NCBI GenBank assembly: GCA_023437345.1
Contig: JAEZGC010000113.1
Location: 1 to 13,629, forward strand
DNA length: 13,629 nt
Source of the DNA: Actinomycetes bacterium
GTDB taxonomy: Bacteria > Actinomycetota > Actinomycetes > Propionibacteriales > Propionibacteriaceae
Direction: 5' to 3'
Shown here: positions 6,612-12,214 of the stretch, piece by piece
How positions within the stretch are numbered: the stretch's first letter is position 1
How the letters are laid out: each line of letters starts with the position of its first letter
Notes under the pieces: generated by a model
The model's database searches: none
What the model saw: only the letters and a program-made list of their open reading frames with translations
Told to the model about the DNA's origin: nothing
Translations under genes and position numbers: made by a program

Positions 6612-7124
6612 CTAGTCGACGCCCGCCAGGCCGGACGGCTGCAGGCGGGTGTACTGGACGAAGGCGAAGCCGTCGCGGGGCTGGCGGGAGACCTCCTGCC
6701 ACTCCCCCGGGTCGATCTGGGGGAAGTGGACGCTGCCCTCCGCGGTGGCGTCAACCTCGGTGAGGTCGAGGTCGGTCAGCTCCGGCCAGGCGGCGTGGTA
6801 GACGCTGCCGCCGCCGGCGACGTAGACGACCTCGTCCAGGGAGCGGCCGAGGTCGAGCGCCGCATCGACGGAATCGACGGCGTGGCCGGTGGCCGGCCCC
6901 TCGGTCGGCAGCTCGATGCGGTTCGGGTTGGTGGTCACGACGATGGTGGTGCGGCCGGGCAGCCATCGTCCGATCGCCTCGTGGGTGCGCCGCCCCATCA
7001 CCAGCGGGTGGCCCATGGTGACCGCCTTGAACCGCTCCCAGTCCTCGGCGATCTCGAAGGGCTGGCGGGTGCCGTCGCCGATCACTCCGTTGGAGCTCAC
7101 TATCGCAATCGCAATGATCCGCAC
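6612..7124 (-). CDS. dfrA: Dihydrofolate reductase
   Basis: This 170-residue DHFR (folA/dfrA) converts dihydrofolate to tetrahydrofolate with NADPH. Seen are the N-terminal strand IIAIAIVSSNGVIG, the substrate-binding PFEIAEDWERFK with catalytic Asp28, the cofactor motif VMGRRTHEAIGRWLPGR (42-58) and VAGGGSVY (about 107-114). Most homologues carry Trp in the PW of the substrate loop; here it is Phe23. The start is GTG at 7124, seven bases after a TACTCT -10 box and without a ribosome site. It lies 42 bases after thyA, whose enzyme makes the dihydrofolate that DHFR recycles. It can be read both from the upstream operon and from its own promoter. Confidence 0.95.
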   Translation of the reverse strand: MRIIAIAIVSSNGVIGDGTRQPFEIAEDWERFKAVTMGHPLVMGRRTHEAIGRWLPGRTTIVVTTNPNRIELPTEGPATGHAVDSVDAALDLGRSLDEVVYVAGGGSVYHAAWPELTDLDLTEVDATAEGSVHFPQIDPGEWQEVSRQPRDGFAFVQYTRLQPSGLAGVD

Positions 7125-7131
7125 GGGACAG

Positions 7132-7137
7132 AGAGTA
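7132..7137 (-). promoter_or_regulatory. -10 box of dfrA, probable leaderless internal promoter
   Basis: TACTCT on the minus strand precedes the GTG start of dfrA by seven bases in the 42-base gap after thyA. There is no Shine-Dalgarno. It would allow dfrA-dinB transcription independent of the upstream genes. A small GGCGG/CCGCC hairpin (7141-7153) lies just upstream and has no T tract. Confidence 0.5.
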
Positions 7138-7166
7138 CCGGGCGGGGGCCGCCACAGCGGATCGCC

Positions 7167-7961
7167 CTAGACGGCGATCGGCGCCTTGATGCCGGGGTGC
7201 GGGTCGTAGTCGACTACCTCGATGTCGGCCAGCGTCCACTCGTCGATGCCGGTGACCGCAGGGTTCAGCACGAGCCTGGGCAGCGGGCGCGGGTCGCGCT
7301 CCAGCTGCAGCCGCGCCTGGTCGAGGTGGTTGCTGTACAGGTGGGCATCGCCGAGGGTGTGGACGAAGTCGCCCGCCTCGAGCCCGGTGGCGCGCGCCAC
7401 GAGGTGGGTGAGCAGCGCGTAGGAGGCGATGTTGAACGGAACCCCGAGGAAGATGTCGGCCGAGCGCTGGTACAGCTGGCAGGACAACCGGCCGTCGGCG
7501 ACGTAGAACTGGAAGAAGGCGTGGCACGGCGGCAGCGCCATCTCGGGCAGCTGGCCTACGTTCCAGGCCGAGACTATGTGGCGGCGGGAGTCGGGGTTGC
7601 TGCGCAGCGAGTCGATGACGCCCTTGATCTGGTCGATGTGGCGGCCGTCCGGGGTGGGCCAGGAGCGCCACTGGTAGCCGTAGACGGGTCCGAGGTCGCC
7701 GTTGGCGTCGGCCCACTCGTCCCAGATGGTGATGTTGTTCTCGTGCAGCCAGGCGAGGTTGGTGTCGCCGCGCAGGAACCAGAGCAGCTCGCCGAAGATG
7801 GAGCGGGTGTGCAGCCGCTTGGTCGTCAGCAGCGGGAAGCCCTCGGACAGGTCGAACCGCATCTGGTGGCCGAAAACGCTGCGGGTGCCCGTCCCGGTGC
7901 GGTCTGACTTCTCGGTGCCGTTCTCGAGAACGTGCCGCATCAGGTCGAGGTACTGCTTCAC
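7167..7961 (-). CDS. thyA: Thymidylate synthase (ThyA type)
   Basis: This 264-residue protein has exactly the length of E. coli ThyA and keeps its numbering at the key sites: Arg21, Arg126/Arg127, nucleophile Cys146 in PPCHAFF, Asp169 and Asn177. It methylates dUMP to dTMP using methylene-tetrahydrofolate and releases dihydrofolate for DHFR encoded just downstream. The start is GTG at 7961, with GGAGGGG directly upstream (7964-7970). This GTG overlaps the rdgB stop as GTGA. The frame stays open upstream as far as 8168, but that stretch is rdgB read out of frame. Confidence 0.97.
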   Translation of the reverse strand: MKQYLDLMRHVLENGTEKSDRTGTGTRSVFGHQMRFDLSEGFPLLTTKRLHTRSIFGELLWFLRGDTNLAWLHENNITIWDEWADANGDLGPVYGYQWRSWPTPDGRHIDQIKGVIDSLRSNPDSRRHIVSAWNVGQLPEMALPPCHAFFQFYVADGRLSCQLYQRSADIFLGVPFNIASYALLTHLVARATGLEAGDFVHTLGDAHLYSNHLDQARLQLERDPRPLPRLVLNPAVTGIDEWTLADIEVVDYDPHPGIKAPIAV

Positions 7962-8569
7962 TGCCCCTCCTCCACCACCGCCCGGAGCAGTGGCACCAGC
8001 ATCCGGACCGCTTTGCCGCGGTGGCTGATGGCGTCCTTCTCCTGCGGTGTCAGCTCGGCGTTGGTCTGGCAATGCTGGTTGGCGACGAAGATCGGATCGT
8101 AGCCGAAGCCGTTGCTGCCGCGCGGCTGCAACACCAGCCGACCCAGCATCTCGCCACGAACCACCCACTCGCGCCCGTCAGGGGCGACCAGCGCCATGGC
8201 GCAGACGAACTGGGCGGTGCGCTGCTCATCGTCGGTGTCGGCCAGCTGCCGGATCAACAGCTCGAGGTTCGACTCGTCGGTGGCGTCCGGACCCGACCAG
8301 CGGGCCGACCAGACCCCCGGCATGCCGATGAGCAGGTCGACCACCAGGCCCGAGTCGTCGGCCACCGCCAGGTGCCCGAACTGGCGGGCGGCGGCGTGCG
8401 CCTTCAGCAGCGCGTTGCCCTCGAAGCTCAGCTCGGTCTCGGCCGGCTCGGGGTAGGCCGGCAGGTCGTCGAGCCCCATCACCTGCACCGGCACCTGCTC
8501 GGCGGCCAGGACGCGCCGCAGCTCCACAGCCTTCTTGGCGTTGTGGGTGGCGACGACAACCCTCCTCAT
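7958..8569 (-). CDS. rdgB: Non-canonical purine NTP pyrophosphatase (dITP/XTP), RdgB/HAM1
   Basis: This 203-residue protein is of HAM1 family length. Motifs are VVVATHNAKK (Thr8, Asn10), SFEGNALLKA (48-57), ADDSGL (70-75, with the metal/base aspartates), GFGYDPIF (154-161) and SHRGKA (182-187). The enzyme hydrolyses dITP, ITP and XTP to monophosphates, keeping deaminated purines out of DNA and RNA. The ATG at 8569 overlaps the rph stop as ATGA, with GGGAGG about ten bases upstream inside rph. Its own stop overlaps the thyA start. The rph-rdgB order is common in actinobacteria. Confidence 0.96.
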   Translation of the reverse strand: MRRVVVATHNAKKAVELRRVLAAEQVPVQVMGLDDLPAYPEPAETELSFEGNALLKAHAAARQFGHLAVADDSGLVVDLLIGMPGVWSARWSGPDATDESNLELLIRQLADTDDEQRTAQFVCAMALVAPDGREWVVRGEMLGRLVLQPRGSNGFGYDPIFVANQHCQTNAELTPQEKDAISHRGKAVRMLVPLLRAVVEEGQ

Positions 8570-9288
8570 CGCTGCAAGGCCTCCCGCTGCCGGGCGGCGA
8601 GATCGCGGCAGCCGAGCAGGCCGAGGTCGAGCAGCTGGTTGAGTACGTCGCGGTCGAAGGGCTCGCCCTCGGCAGTCCCCTGCACCTCGACGAACTTTCC
8701 CGATCCGGTCGCTACCACGTTGAGGTCGACCTCGGCGCCGGAGTCCTCGGCGTAGTCGAGGTCGAGGACGGGGATCTCGTCCACGACTCCGACCGAGACC
8801 GCCGCCACAGTGTCGAGCAGCGGCTCGCCGACCAGCAGGTTGCGCTCGCGCAGCCAGCCGACGGCGTCCGACAGCGCGACGTAGGCGCCGGTGATGGACG
8901 CCGTCCGGGTGCCGCCGTCGGCCTGCAACACGTCGCAGTCCAGCACGATGGTGTTCTCGCCCAGGGCCTTGTAGTCGATCACCGCACGCAGCGAGCGTCC
9001 GATCAGGCGGGAGATCTCGTGGGTGCGCCCGCCGATCCGGCCGCGCACCGACTCCCGCTCGCCACGGGTGTGGGTGGCGCGCGGCAGCATGGCGTACTCG
9101 CTCGTCACCCAGCCCAGCCCGGAACCCTTGCGCCAGCGCGGCACGCCGGCACTCACCGACGCGGCGACCAGCACCCGGGTGGCTCCGAACTCGACCAACA
9201 CCGAGCCCTCGGCGTGGTCGAGCCACTGCCGGGTGATGCGGACCGGCCGCAGCTGGTCGGGGGCGCGTCCGTCGGCTCGTGTGGGCAT
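8566..9288 (-). CDS. rph: Ribonuclease PH
   Basis: This 240-residue phosphorolytic exoribonuclease trims tRNA 3' ends. Conserved blocks are TRADGR at the N-terminus, GWVTSEYAMLPRATHTR (about 59-75, the phosphate and RNA-binding region), DCDVLQADGGTRTASITGA (about 117-135) and DLDYAEDS with the catalytic Asp residues. I chose ATG 9288 over GTG 9294 because a TAGGGT -10 box lies six bases before the ATG and no ribosome site exists. It is the first gene of the minus-strand run rph-rdgB-thyA-dfrA-dinB. Confidence 0.95.
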   Translation of the reverse strand: MPTRADGRAPDQLRPVRITRQWLDHAEGSVLVEFGATRVLVAASVSAGVPRWRKGSGLGWVTSEYAMLPRATHTRGERESVRGRIGGRTHEISRLIGRSLRAVIDYKALGENTIVLDCDVLQADGGTRTASITGAYVALSDAVGWLRERNLLVGEPLLDTVAAVSVGVVDEIPVLDLDYAEDSGAEVDLNVVATGSGKFVEVQGTAEGEPFDRDVLNQLLDLGLLGCRDLAARQREALQR

Positions 9289-9294
9289 GCCCAC

Positions 9295-9300
9295 ACCCTA
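9295..9300 (-). promoter_or_regulatory. -10 box of rph, leaderless start
   Basis: TAGGGT on the minus strand is followed by six bases and then ATG 9288. This is the promoter for the rph-to-thyA run if the upstream collagen-like gene is terminated before it. No good -35 is visible. Confidence 0.5.
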
Positions 9301-9311
9301 CTTCGGGTCGG

Positions 9312-9340
9312 CGCGGACGGTGCCCGCGGGTCCGTCCGCG
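9312..9340 (-). terminator. GC-rich hairpin between collagen-like gene and rph
   Basis: CGCGGACGG (9312-9320) pairs perfectly with CCGTCCGCG (9332-9340) around an 11-base loop, 42 bases after the collagen-like stop codon. There is no T tract, so it may be a weak terminator, an mRNA-stabilising hairpin or chance in GC-rich DNA. Confidence 0.35.
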
Positions 9341-9382
9341 GGCGGGGGTGAGTGCCGGGGTCGGGGCGGAGGACGCCGCTCG

Positions 9383-10873
9383 TCACTCCCAAGTCGGGAA
9401 GAGTCCGTCGAGGCAGACCGTGTAGGTCAAGCCGTAGGGCGCCAGCCCGCGCAGGTCCGGCAGCCTGAAGGTGGTCTTGCCGTCGCCGCCGAACCTAACG
9501 CCGAGCACGGTGTACAGGGCCGGGTACTGGACTATCGACATGGTCTGGCCGTTGGCCGGAGTGCCCTGGCCGACTCTCCCCGCCGTGAGCATGACGCTCC
9601 CCACCACACAGTCCATCCCCATACCGGCAGCGGCCGGCACCGGGTTCGTCCCCCAGTCGGCCGGCAGCCGGGAATCCCCGGCCGGTCCCTGCGGACCCTG
9701 GGGACCTGCGGGGCCTGTCGGGCCTGCGGGGCCTGTCGGGCCTGTCGGGCCCTCGGGTCCTTCGGGTCCGGTGGGGCCCGCGGGGCCTGCGGGGCCTGCG
9801 GGGCCCGTCGGTCCTTCGGGCCCTGGCACTCCCGGCGGACCCTGGGGTCCCTCGATACCGTCGGCGCCCTGCAGGCCCGGCTCGCCCTGCAGGCCCACGT
9901 CACCCTGCAGGCCCTGTGGCCCCTGCGCCCCCACGGGTCCGACAGGTCCCGGCACGCCCGGGACGCCCTGGGGACCTGCCGGGCCCTGCGGTCCGATGGC
10001 GGCGATCAGGATCCAGTCAGCCGACGAGACGCCCGGCACCGCTGCGACCGAGGAGCGGGCGGCCAGGAAGGTGCCGCCGAGGTGCCGCACCAGGGAGGCC
10101 GGCGGCCCTGCGGTGTAAGCGACCGCCGGGTCCCAGTCGGCGATGGTCGCCCACGCCGCCGGTCCGGTGTCGCCCTTCTCGCCCGGGTCGCCCTTCTCGC
10201 CCGGGTCACCCTTCTCGCCCGGGTCGCCCTTCTCGCCCGCATCGCCCTTCTCGCCCTTCTCGCCCGGGTCACCCTTCTCCCCCGGGTCACCCTTCTCCCC
10301 CGGATCGCCCTTCTCGCCCTGGGGGCCCGATCCGCCGTCGGCGCCGTCCGCGCCGGACGCTCCGGCCTGACCGTCGGCTCCCGGCTCGCCCTTCGCCCCG
10401 CGCTGGCCCGAGCCGCCGTCGCTGCCGTCGCTGCCGTCGGCACCGTCCGCACCGTCTGCGCCTGGCTCTCCGTCAGCTCCCGGCTCGCCCGGGTCGCCCT
10501 TCTCGCCCTGCGGCCCGACGGCTCCGTCCCTGCCCTGCCAGGTGACGGGCACGAGGCCGTCCTCGCAGTCGGCCGCTGGCACCAGTGTCAGCGCGCCGCT
10601 CGCGGGGTCGAGGCACCCGTAGACCGCAGTCGTCACGGCATCCTGCCGTGGTGCGGTCAGCGCCTGAGCGGTGAGACCCCCTCCGGCACCGGCTATCAGG
10701 GCGAGGGCCGCCCCGCCGATCAGGACAGGGACGGAGACTGACCACCCGGTCGCACCACGCACTTCATCTTCCTGCCCGCGCCCGCTCGGCCTTGCCGTGA
10801 CCTTCACCACACCCGGGGGCACTGGAGAGGAAACTAGCGGAAGTGCCGACCCGATTTCATCGATACGTGACAT
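9383..10873 (-). CDS. Membrane-anchored collagen-like protein with phage tail-collar-like C-terminus
   Basis: With the ATG at 10873 the protein has 496 residues. In order: a polar N-terminus; one hydrophobic segment (about 46-70) acting as signal anchor; a short module with Cys87 and Cys103 (VYGCLD...ADCEDG); Gly-X-Y block 1 (114-237), rich in GEKGDP and GAD; an insert (240-292) with spaced Trp241, Trp247, Tyr253 and Trp287 resembling CBM5/12 chitin-binding modules; Gly-X-Y block 2 (294-399), rich in GPAGPT; and a tail-collar-like end (420-496) with FGGDGKTTFRLPDLRG and the closing motif TVCLDGLFP. I infer a trimeric surface fibre, with tip domain outermost. GTG 10762, preceded by AGGAAG at about five bases, would give 459 residues and starts nearer the membrane segment, so it is a fair alternative start. 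The gene sits between murI and rph. Function is unknown; adhesion is a guess. Confidence 0.85.
   Translation of the reverse strand: MSRIDEIGSALPLVSSPVPPGVVKVTARPSGRGQEDEVRGATGWSVSVPVLIGGAALALIAGAGGGLTAQALTAPRQDAVTTAVYGCLDPASGALTLVPAADCEDGLVPVTWQGRDGAVGPQGEKGDPGEPGADGEPGADGADGADGSDGSDGGSGQRGAKGEPGADGQAGASGADGADGGSGPQGEKGDPGEKGDPGEKGDPGEKGEKGDAGEKGDPGEKGDPGEKGDPGEKGDTGPAAWATIADWDPAVAYTAGPPASLVRHLGGTFLAARSSVAAVPGVSSADWILIAAIGPQGPAGPQGVPGVPGPVGPVGAQGPQGLQGDVGLQGEPGLQGADGIEGPQGPPGVPGPEGPTGPAGPAGPAGPTGPEGPEGPTGPTGPAGPTGPAGPQGPQGPAGDSRLPADWGTNPVPAAAGMGMDCVVGSVMLTAGRVGQGTPANGQTMSIVQYPALYTVLGVRFGGDGKTTFRLPDLRGLAPYGLTYTVCLDGLFPTWE
9680..9850 (-). repeat. Short-period Gly-Pro-X coding repeats
   Basis: Imperfect 9-base units (plus-strand forms such as GGGCCTGCG and GGGCCTGTC) encode GPA, GPT and GPE triplets in the second collagen-like block. 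Several adjacent units are identical. All are multiples of three, so length change by slippage would keep the frame. Confidence 0.8.
10171..10318 (-). repeat. 18-base tandem repeats encoding GEKGDP
   Basis: About eight near-identical 18-base units (plus-strand core CGCCCTTCTCGCCCGGGT, with third-position variants) encode (GEKGDP)n in collagen block 1. One unit is shortened to GEKGDA next to an extra GEK. The near identity at silent sites points to recent expansion or homogenisation of the array. Confidence 0.85.
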
Positions 10874-10939
10874 TCCATCCGCGCCTCGGACGGGTGAGCC
10901 GCGAGGTCCTGCCGTCGGCCGGGATCGCAGGCTGCCGGC

Positions 10940-11746
10940 TCAGACCAGGGCGTAGACCTGCTCGACCTCGTGGACGAAGCCGCCCAGCAGGCGGCTGCCG
11001 ACCCCCTCGAACAGCTCGGGGCTGCCGGTGGTGAGGAAGCGCTGGCGCGCCGTCCGCGGAGCGGGGTGCAGCAGGTCGAGGTCGGTGAGCGCTGCGAAGG
11101 CCTGCTTGGCACATTCCTCGGCCGAGGAGACCAGGGTGACGTCCTCGCCGATCACATACGAGATGACGCCGGCCAGCAGCGGGTAGTGGGTGCAGCCAAG
11201 GATGAGCGTGTCGACGCCCGCCTCGCGCAGCGGCAGCAGGTACTCGCGGGCGACCTGCAGCAGCTCCGGCCCGCCGGTGATCCCCGCCTCGACGAAGTCG
11301 ACGAACCGCGGGCACGGCATCGTCACCAGGTCAACATCGGGCACGGCGGCAAGGGCGTCGTCGTAGCTGCGGGAGGTGGCGGTGGCCGTCGTACAGATCA
11401 GCCCGATCCGGCCCTGCCGGGACACCCTGACTGCCCGGCGCGCGGCCGGCAGGACGACGTCGATCACCGGCACGTCGTAGCGCTCGCGGGCATCGCGCAG
11501 CACCGCCGAGGAGGCCGAGTTGCAAGCGATGACGAGCGCCTTGACGTCCTGTTCGGCGAGGTAGTCGAGGCATTCCAGGGCGAACTCGCGCACCTCGGGG
11601 ATCGACTTGGTGCCGTACGGCGCCCGGGCGGTGTCGCCCAGGTAGATCATGTCCTCGCCCGGCAGCTGGTCAAGGATCGCGCGGGCGACGGTCAGTCCGC
11701 CGAAGCCGGAGTCGAAGACCCCGATCGGGGCGTCAAGCGTTGCCAC
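10940..11746 (-). CDS. murI: Glutamate racemase
   Basis: This 268-residue protein provides D-glutamate for peptidoglycan. Motifs are GVFDSGFGG (9-17, Asp12), GDTARAPYG (38-46), IACNSAS with catalytic Cys75 and LGCTHYPLL with catalytic Cys185 and His187. It closely resembles mycobacterial MurI. The frame is open up to 11941, but the longer N-terminus is not family-like. GTG 11746 is chosen because the product VATLDAPIGVFDSG begins where the family does and a TAGAGT box lies eight bases upstream. In mycobacteria murI is followed by a metallo-hydrolase gene and then rph; here the collagen-like gene takes that place. Confidence 0.96.
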   Translation of the reverse strand: MATLDAPIGVFDSGFGGLTVARAILDQLPGEDMIYLGDTARAPYGTKSIPEVREFALECLDYLAEQDVKALVIACNSASSAVLRDARERYDVPVIDVVLPAARRAVRVSRQGRIGLICTTATATSRSYDDALAAVPDVDLVTMPCPRFVDFVEAGITGGPELLQVAREYLLPLREAGVDTLILGCTHYPLLAGVISYVIGEDVTLVSSAEECAKQAFAALTDLDLLHPAPRTARQRFLTTGSPELFEGVGSRLLGGFVHEVEQVYALV

Positions 11747-11754
11747 GAGCCAAG

Positions 11755-11784
11755 ACTCTAGGCCCCGCGGCATGATGGAGCCAA
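11755..11784 (-). promoter_or_regulatory. Promoter of murI
   Basis: TTGGCT (11784-11779) and TAGAGT (11760-11755) are spaced by 18 bases on the minus strand. The start GTG lies eight bases after the -10, without a ribosome site, so the mRNA is probably leaderless. This is the best -35/-10 pair among the protein genes here. Confidence 0.6.
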
Positions 11785-11804
11785 AGCCCGTCCGGAGGTG
11801 CCCC

Positions 11805-11948
11805 GTGCAGATCCCGCCGATCGACCTGTCCCGCTGGGCGTTGCGCGCGTTACGGCTGCTGGACGAGGCCCGCCGCGCGCTGCAACCCGAGCCGCGCAAG
11901 CCGCCGCGCCCCGACGAGCCGAACCGGGAGCGCCCCGACATCTGGTGA
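11805..11948 (+). CDS. Small 47-residue protein of unknown function
   Basis: A GTG start at 11805 is preceded by GGAGG (11794-11798) six bases upstream. The product starts MQIPPIDLSRWALRALRLLD and ends in a Pro, Arg and Glu-rich tail PRPDEPNRERPDIW. The first half could form an amphipathic helix; the tail looks disordered. There is no signal peptide or clear membrane helix. It is divergent from murI and convergent with the FeoC-like gene, and fills a gap where no other gene fits. An ATG pair at 11772/11775 in the same frame could extend it by 10-11 residues. I do not recognise the family. Evidence is the ribosome site, the position and a sensible composition. Confidence 0.6.
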   Translation: MQIPPIDLSRWALRALRLLDEARRALQPEPRKPPRPDEPNRERPDIW

Positions 11949-11986
11949 GCCGGCGCTGACGCCCGTCGGGTGGGGAGCCTGGCCGC

Positions 11987-12214
11987 TCAGCGGGCGGCGA
12001 GGGAACTGATCGGGCAGGCCGCGGCGCACTCGCTGCAGCCGGCCGGGGCGCAGCCCGAGGGCAGCGTCCATTCGGCCACCCGTCCGGAGCGGACCAGCCG
12101 GCCGACGACGGCCCGGACGAGGTCGGGGGCCAGCCCGGTGCGTCCGGCCAGGTCGGGCACCGAGCGGACGCCGGCCTCGAGCTGGGCCAGCACGGCGGTC
12201 ACCGGCGCGGTCAC
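11987..12214 (-). CDS. FeoC-like small winged-helix protein with Cys cluster
   Basis: This 75-residue protein has an N-terminal helix-turn-helix (about 4-48, with SVPDLAGRTGLAPDLVRAVV and a RSGRV wing), followed by four cysteines Cys55, Cys60, Cys63 and Cys67 (C-x4-C-x2-C-x3-C). This is the layout of FeoC-like proteins (winged helix plus a Cys-rich region, often binding an Fe-S cluster), which in enterobacteria act with FeoB. The GTG start at 12214 overlaps the feoB stop as GTGA, so the two are co-translated. A role in sensing iron or oxygen, or in controlling FeoB, is inferred from context; the sequence is too short to exclude another small regulator. Confidence 0.8.
   Translation of the reverse strand: MTAPVTAVLAQLEAGVRSVPDLAGRTGLAPDLVRAVVGRLVRSGRVAEWTLPSGCAPAGCSECAAACPISSLAAR

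Noticed and set aside
5299..6615. 438-codon plus-strand frame mirroring dinB
   Set aside because: It has nearly the same span as dinB, but Ser/Arg-rich composition and no motifs. dinB carries all polymerase motifs.
7141..7153. Terminator between thyA and dfrA
   Set aside because: A five-base-pair GC hairpin with no T tract is too small to call and overlaps the likely dfrA promoter.
6237..7907. 556-codon plus-strand open frame
   Set aside because: It lies antisense to dinB, dfrA and thyA, all with clear catalytic motifs. Its product is low-complexity Arg/Gly/Val-rich sequence with no family features, as expected for a shadow frame in GC-rich DNA.
10171..10318. CRISPR-like array
   Set aside because: The regularly spaced repeats are contiguous 18-base coding units in frame with no unique spacers; they encode Gly-X-Y triplets.
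10143..10370. Plus-strand (FSPGSP)n small ORF
   Set aside because: It is the reverse-strand translation of the GEKGDP repeat array and has no ribosome site.
9680..10510. Prophage tail module
   Set aside because: A collar domain and collagen stalk suggest a tail fibre, but no tail, capsid, integrase or lysis gene lies within the window and the protein has a membrane anchor.
9023..10741. 572-codon plus-strand open frame
   Set aside because: Antisense to the collagen-like gene and rph. The repetitive LARVALLARV-type segment is simply the collagen repeat read on the other strand.
11747..11941. Longer N-terminus of MurI
   Set aside because: The open frame upstream lacks family similarity, overlaps the small plus-strand gene and includes the murI promoter.
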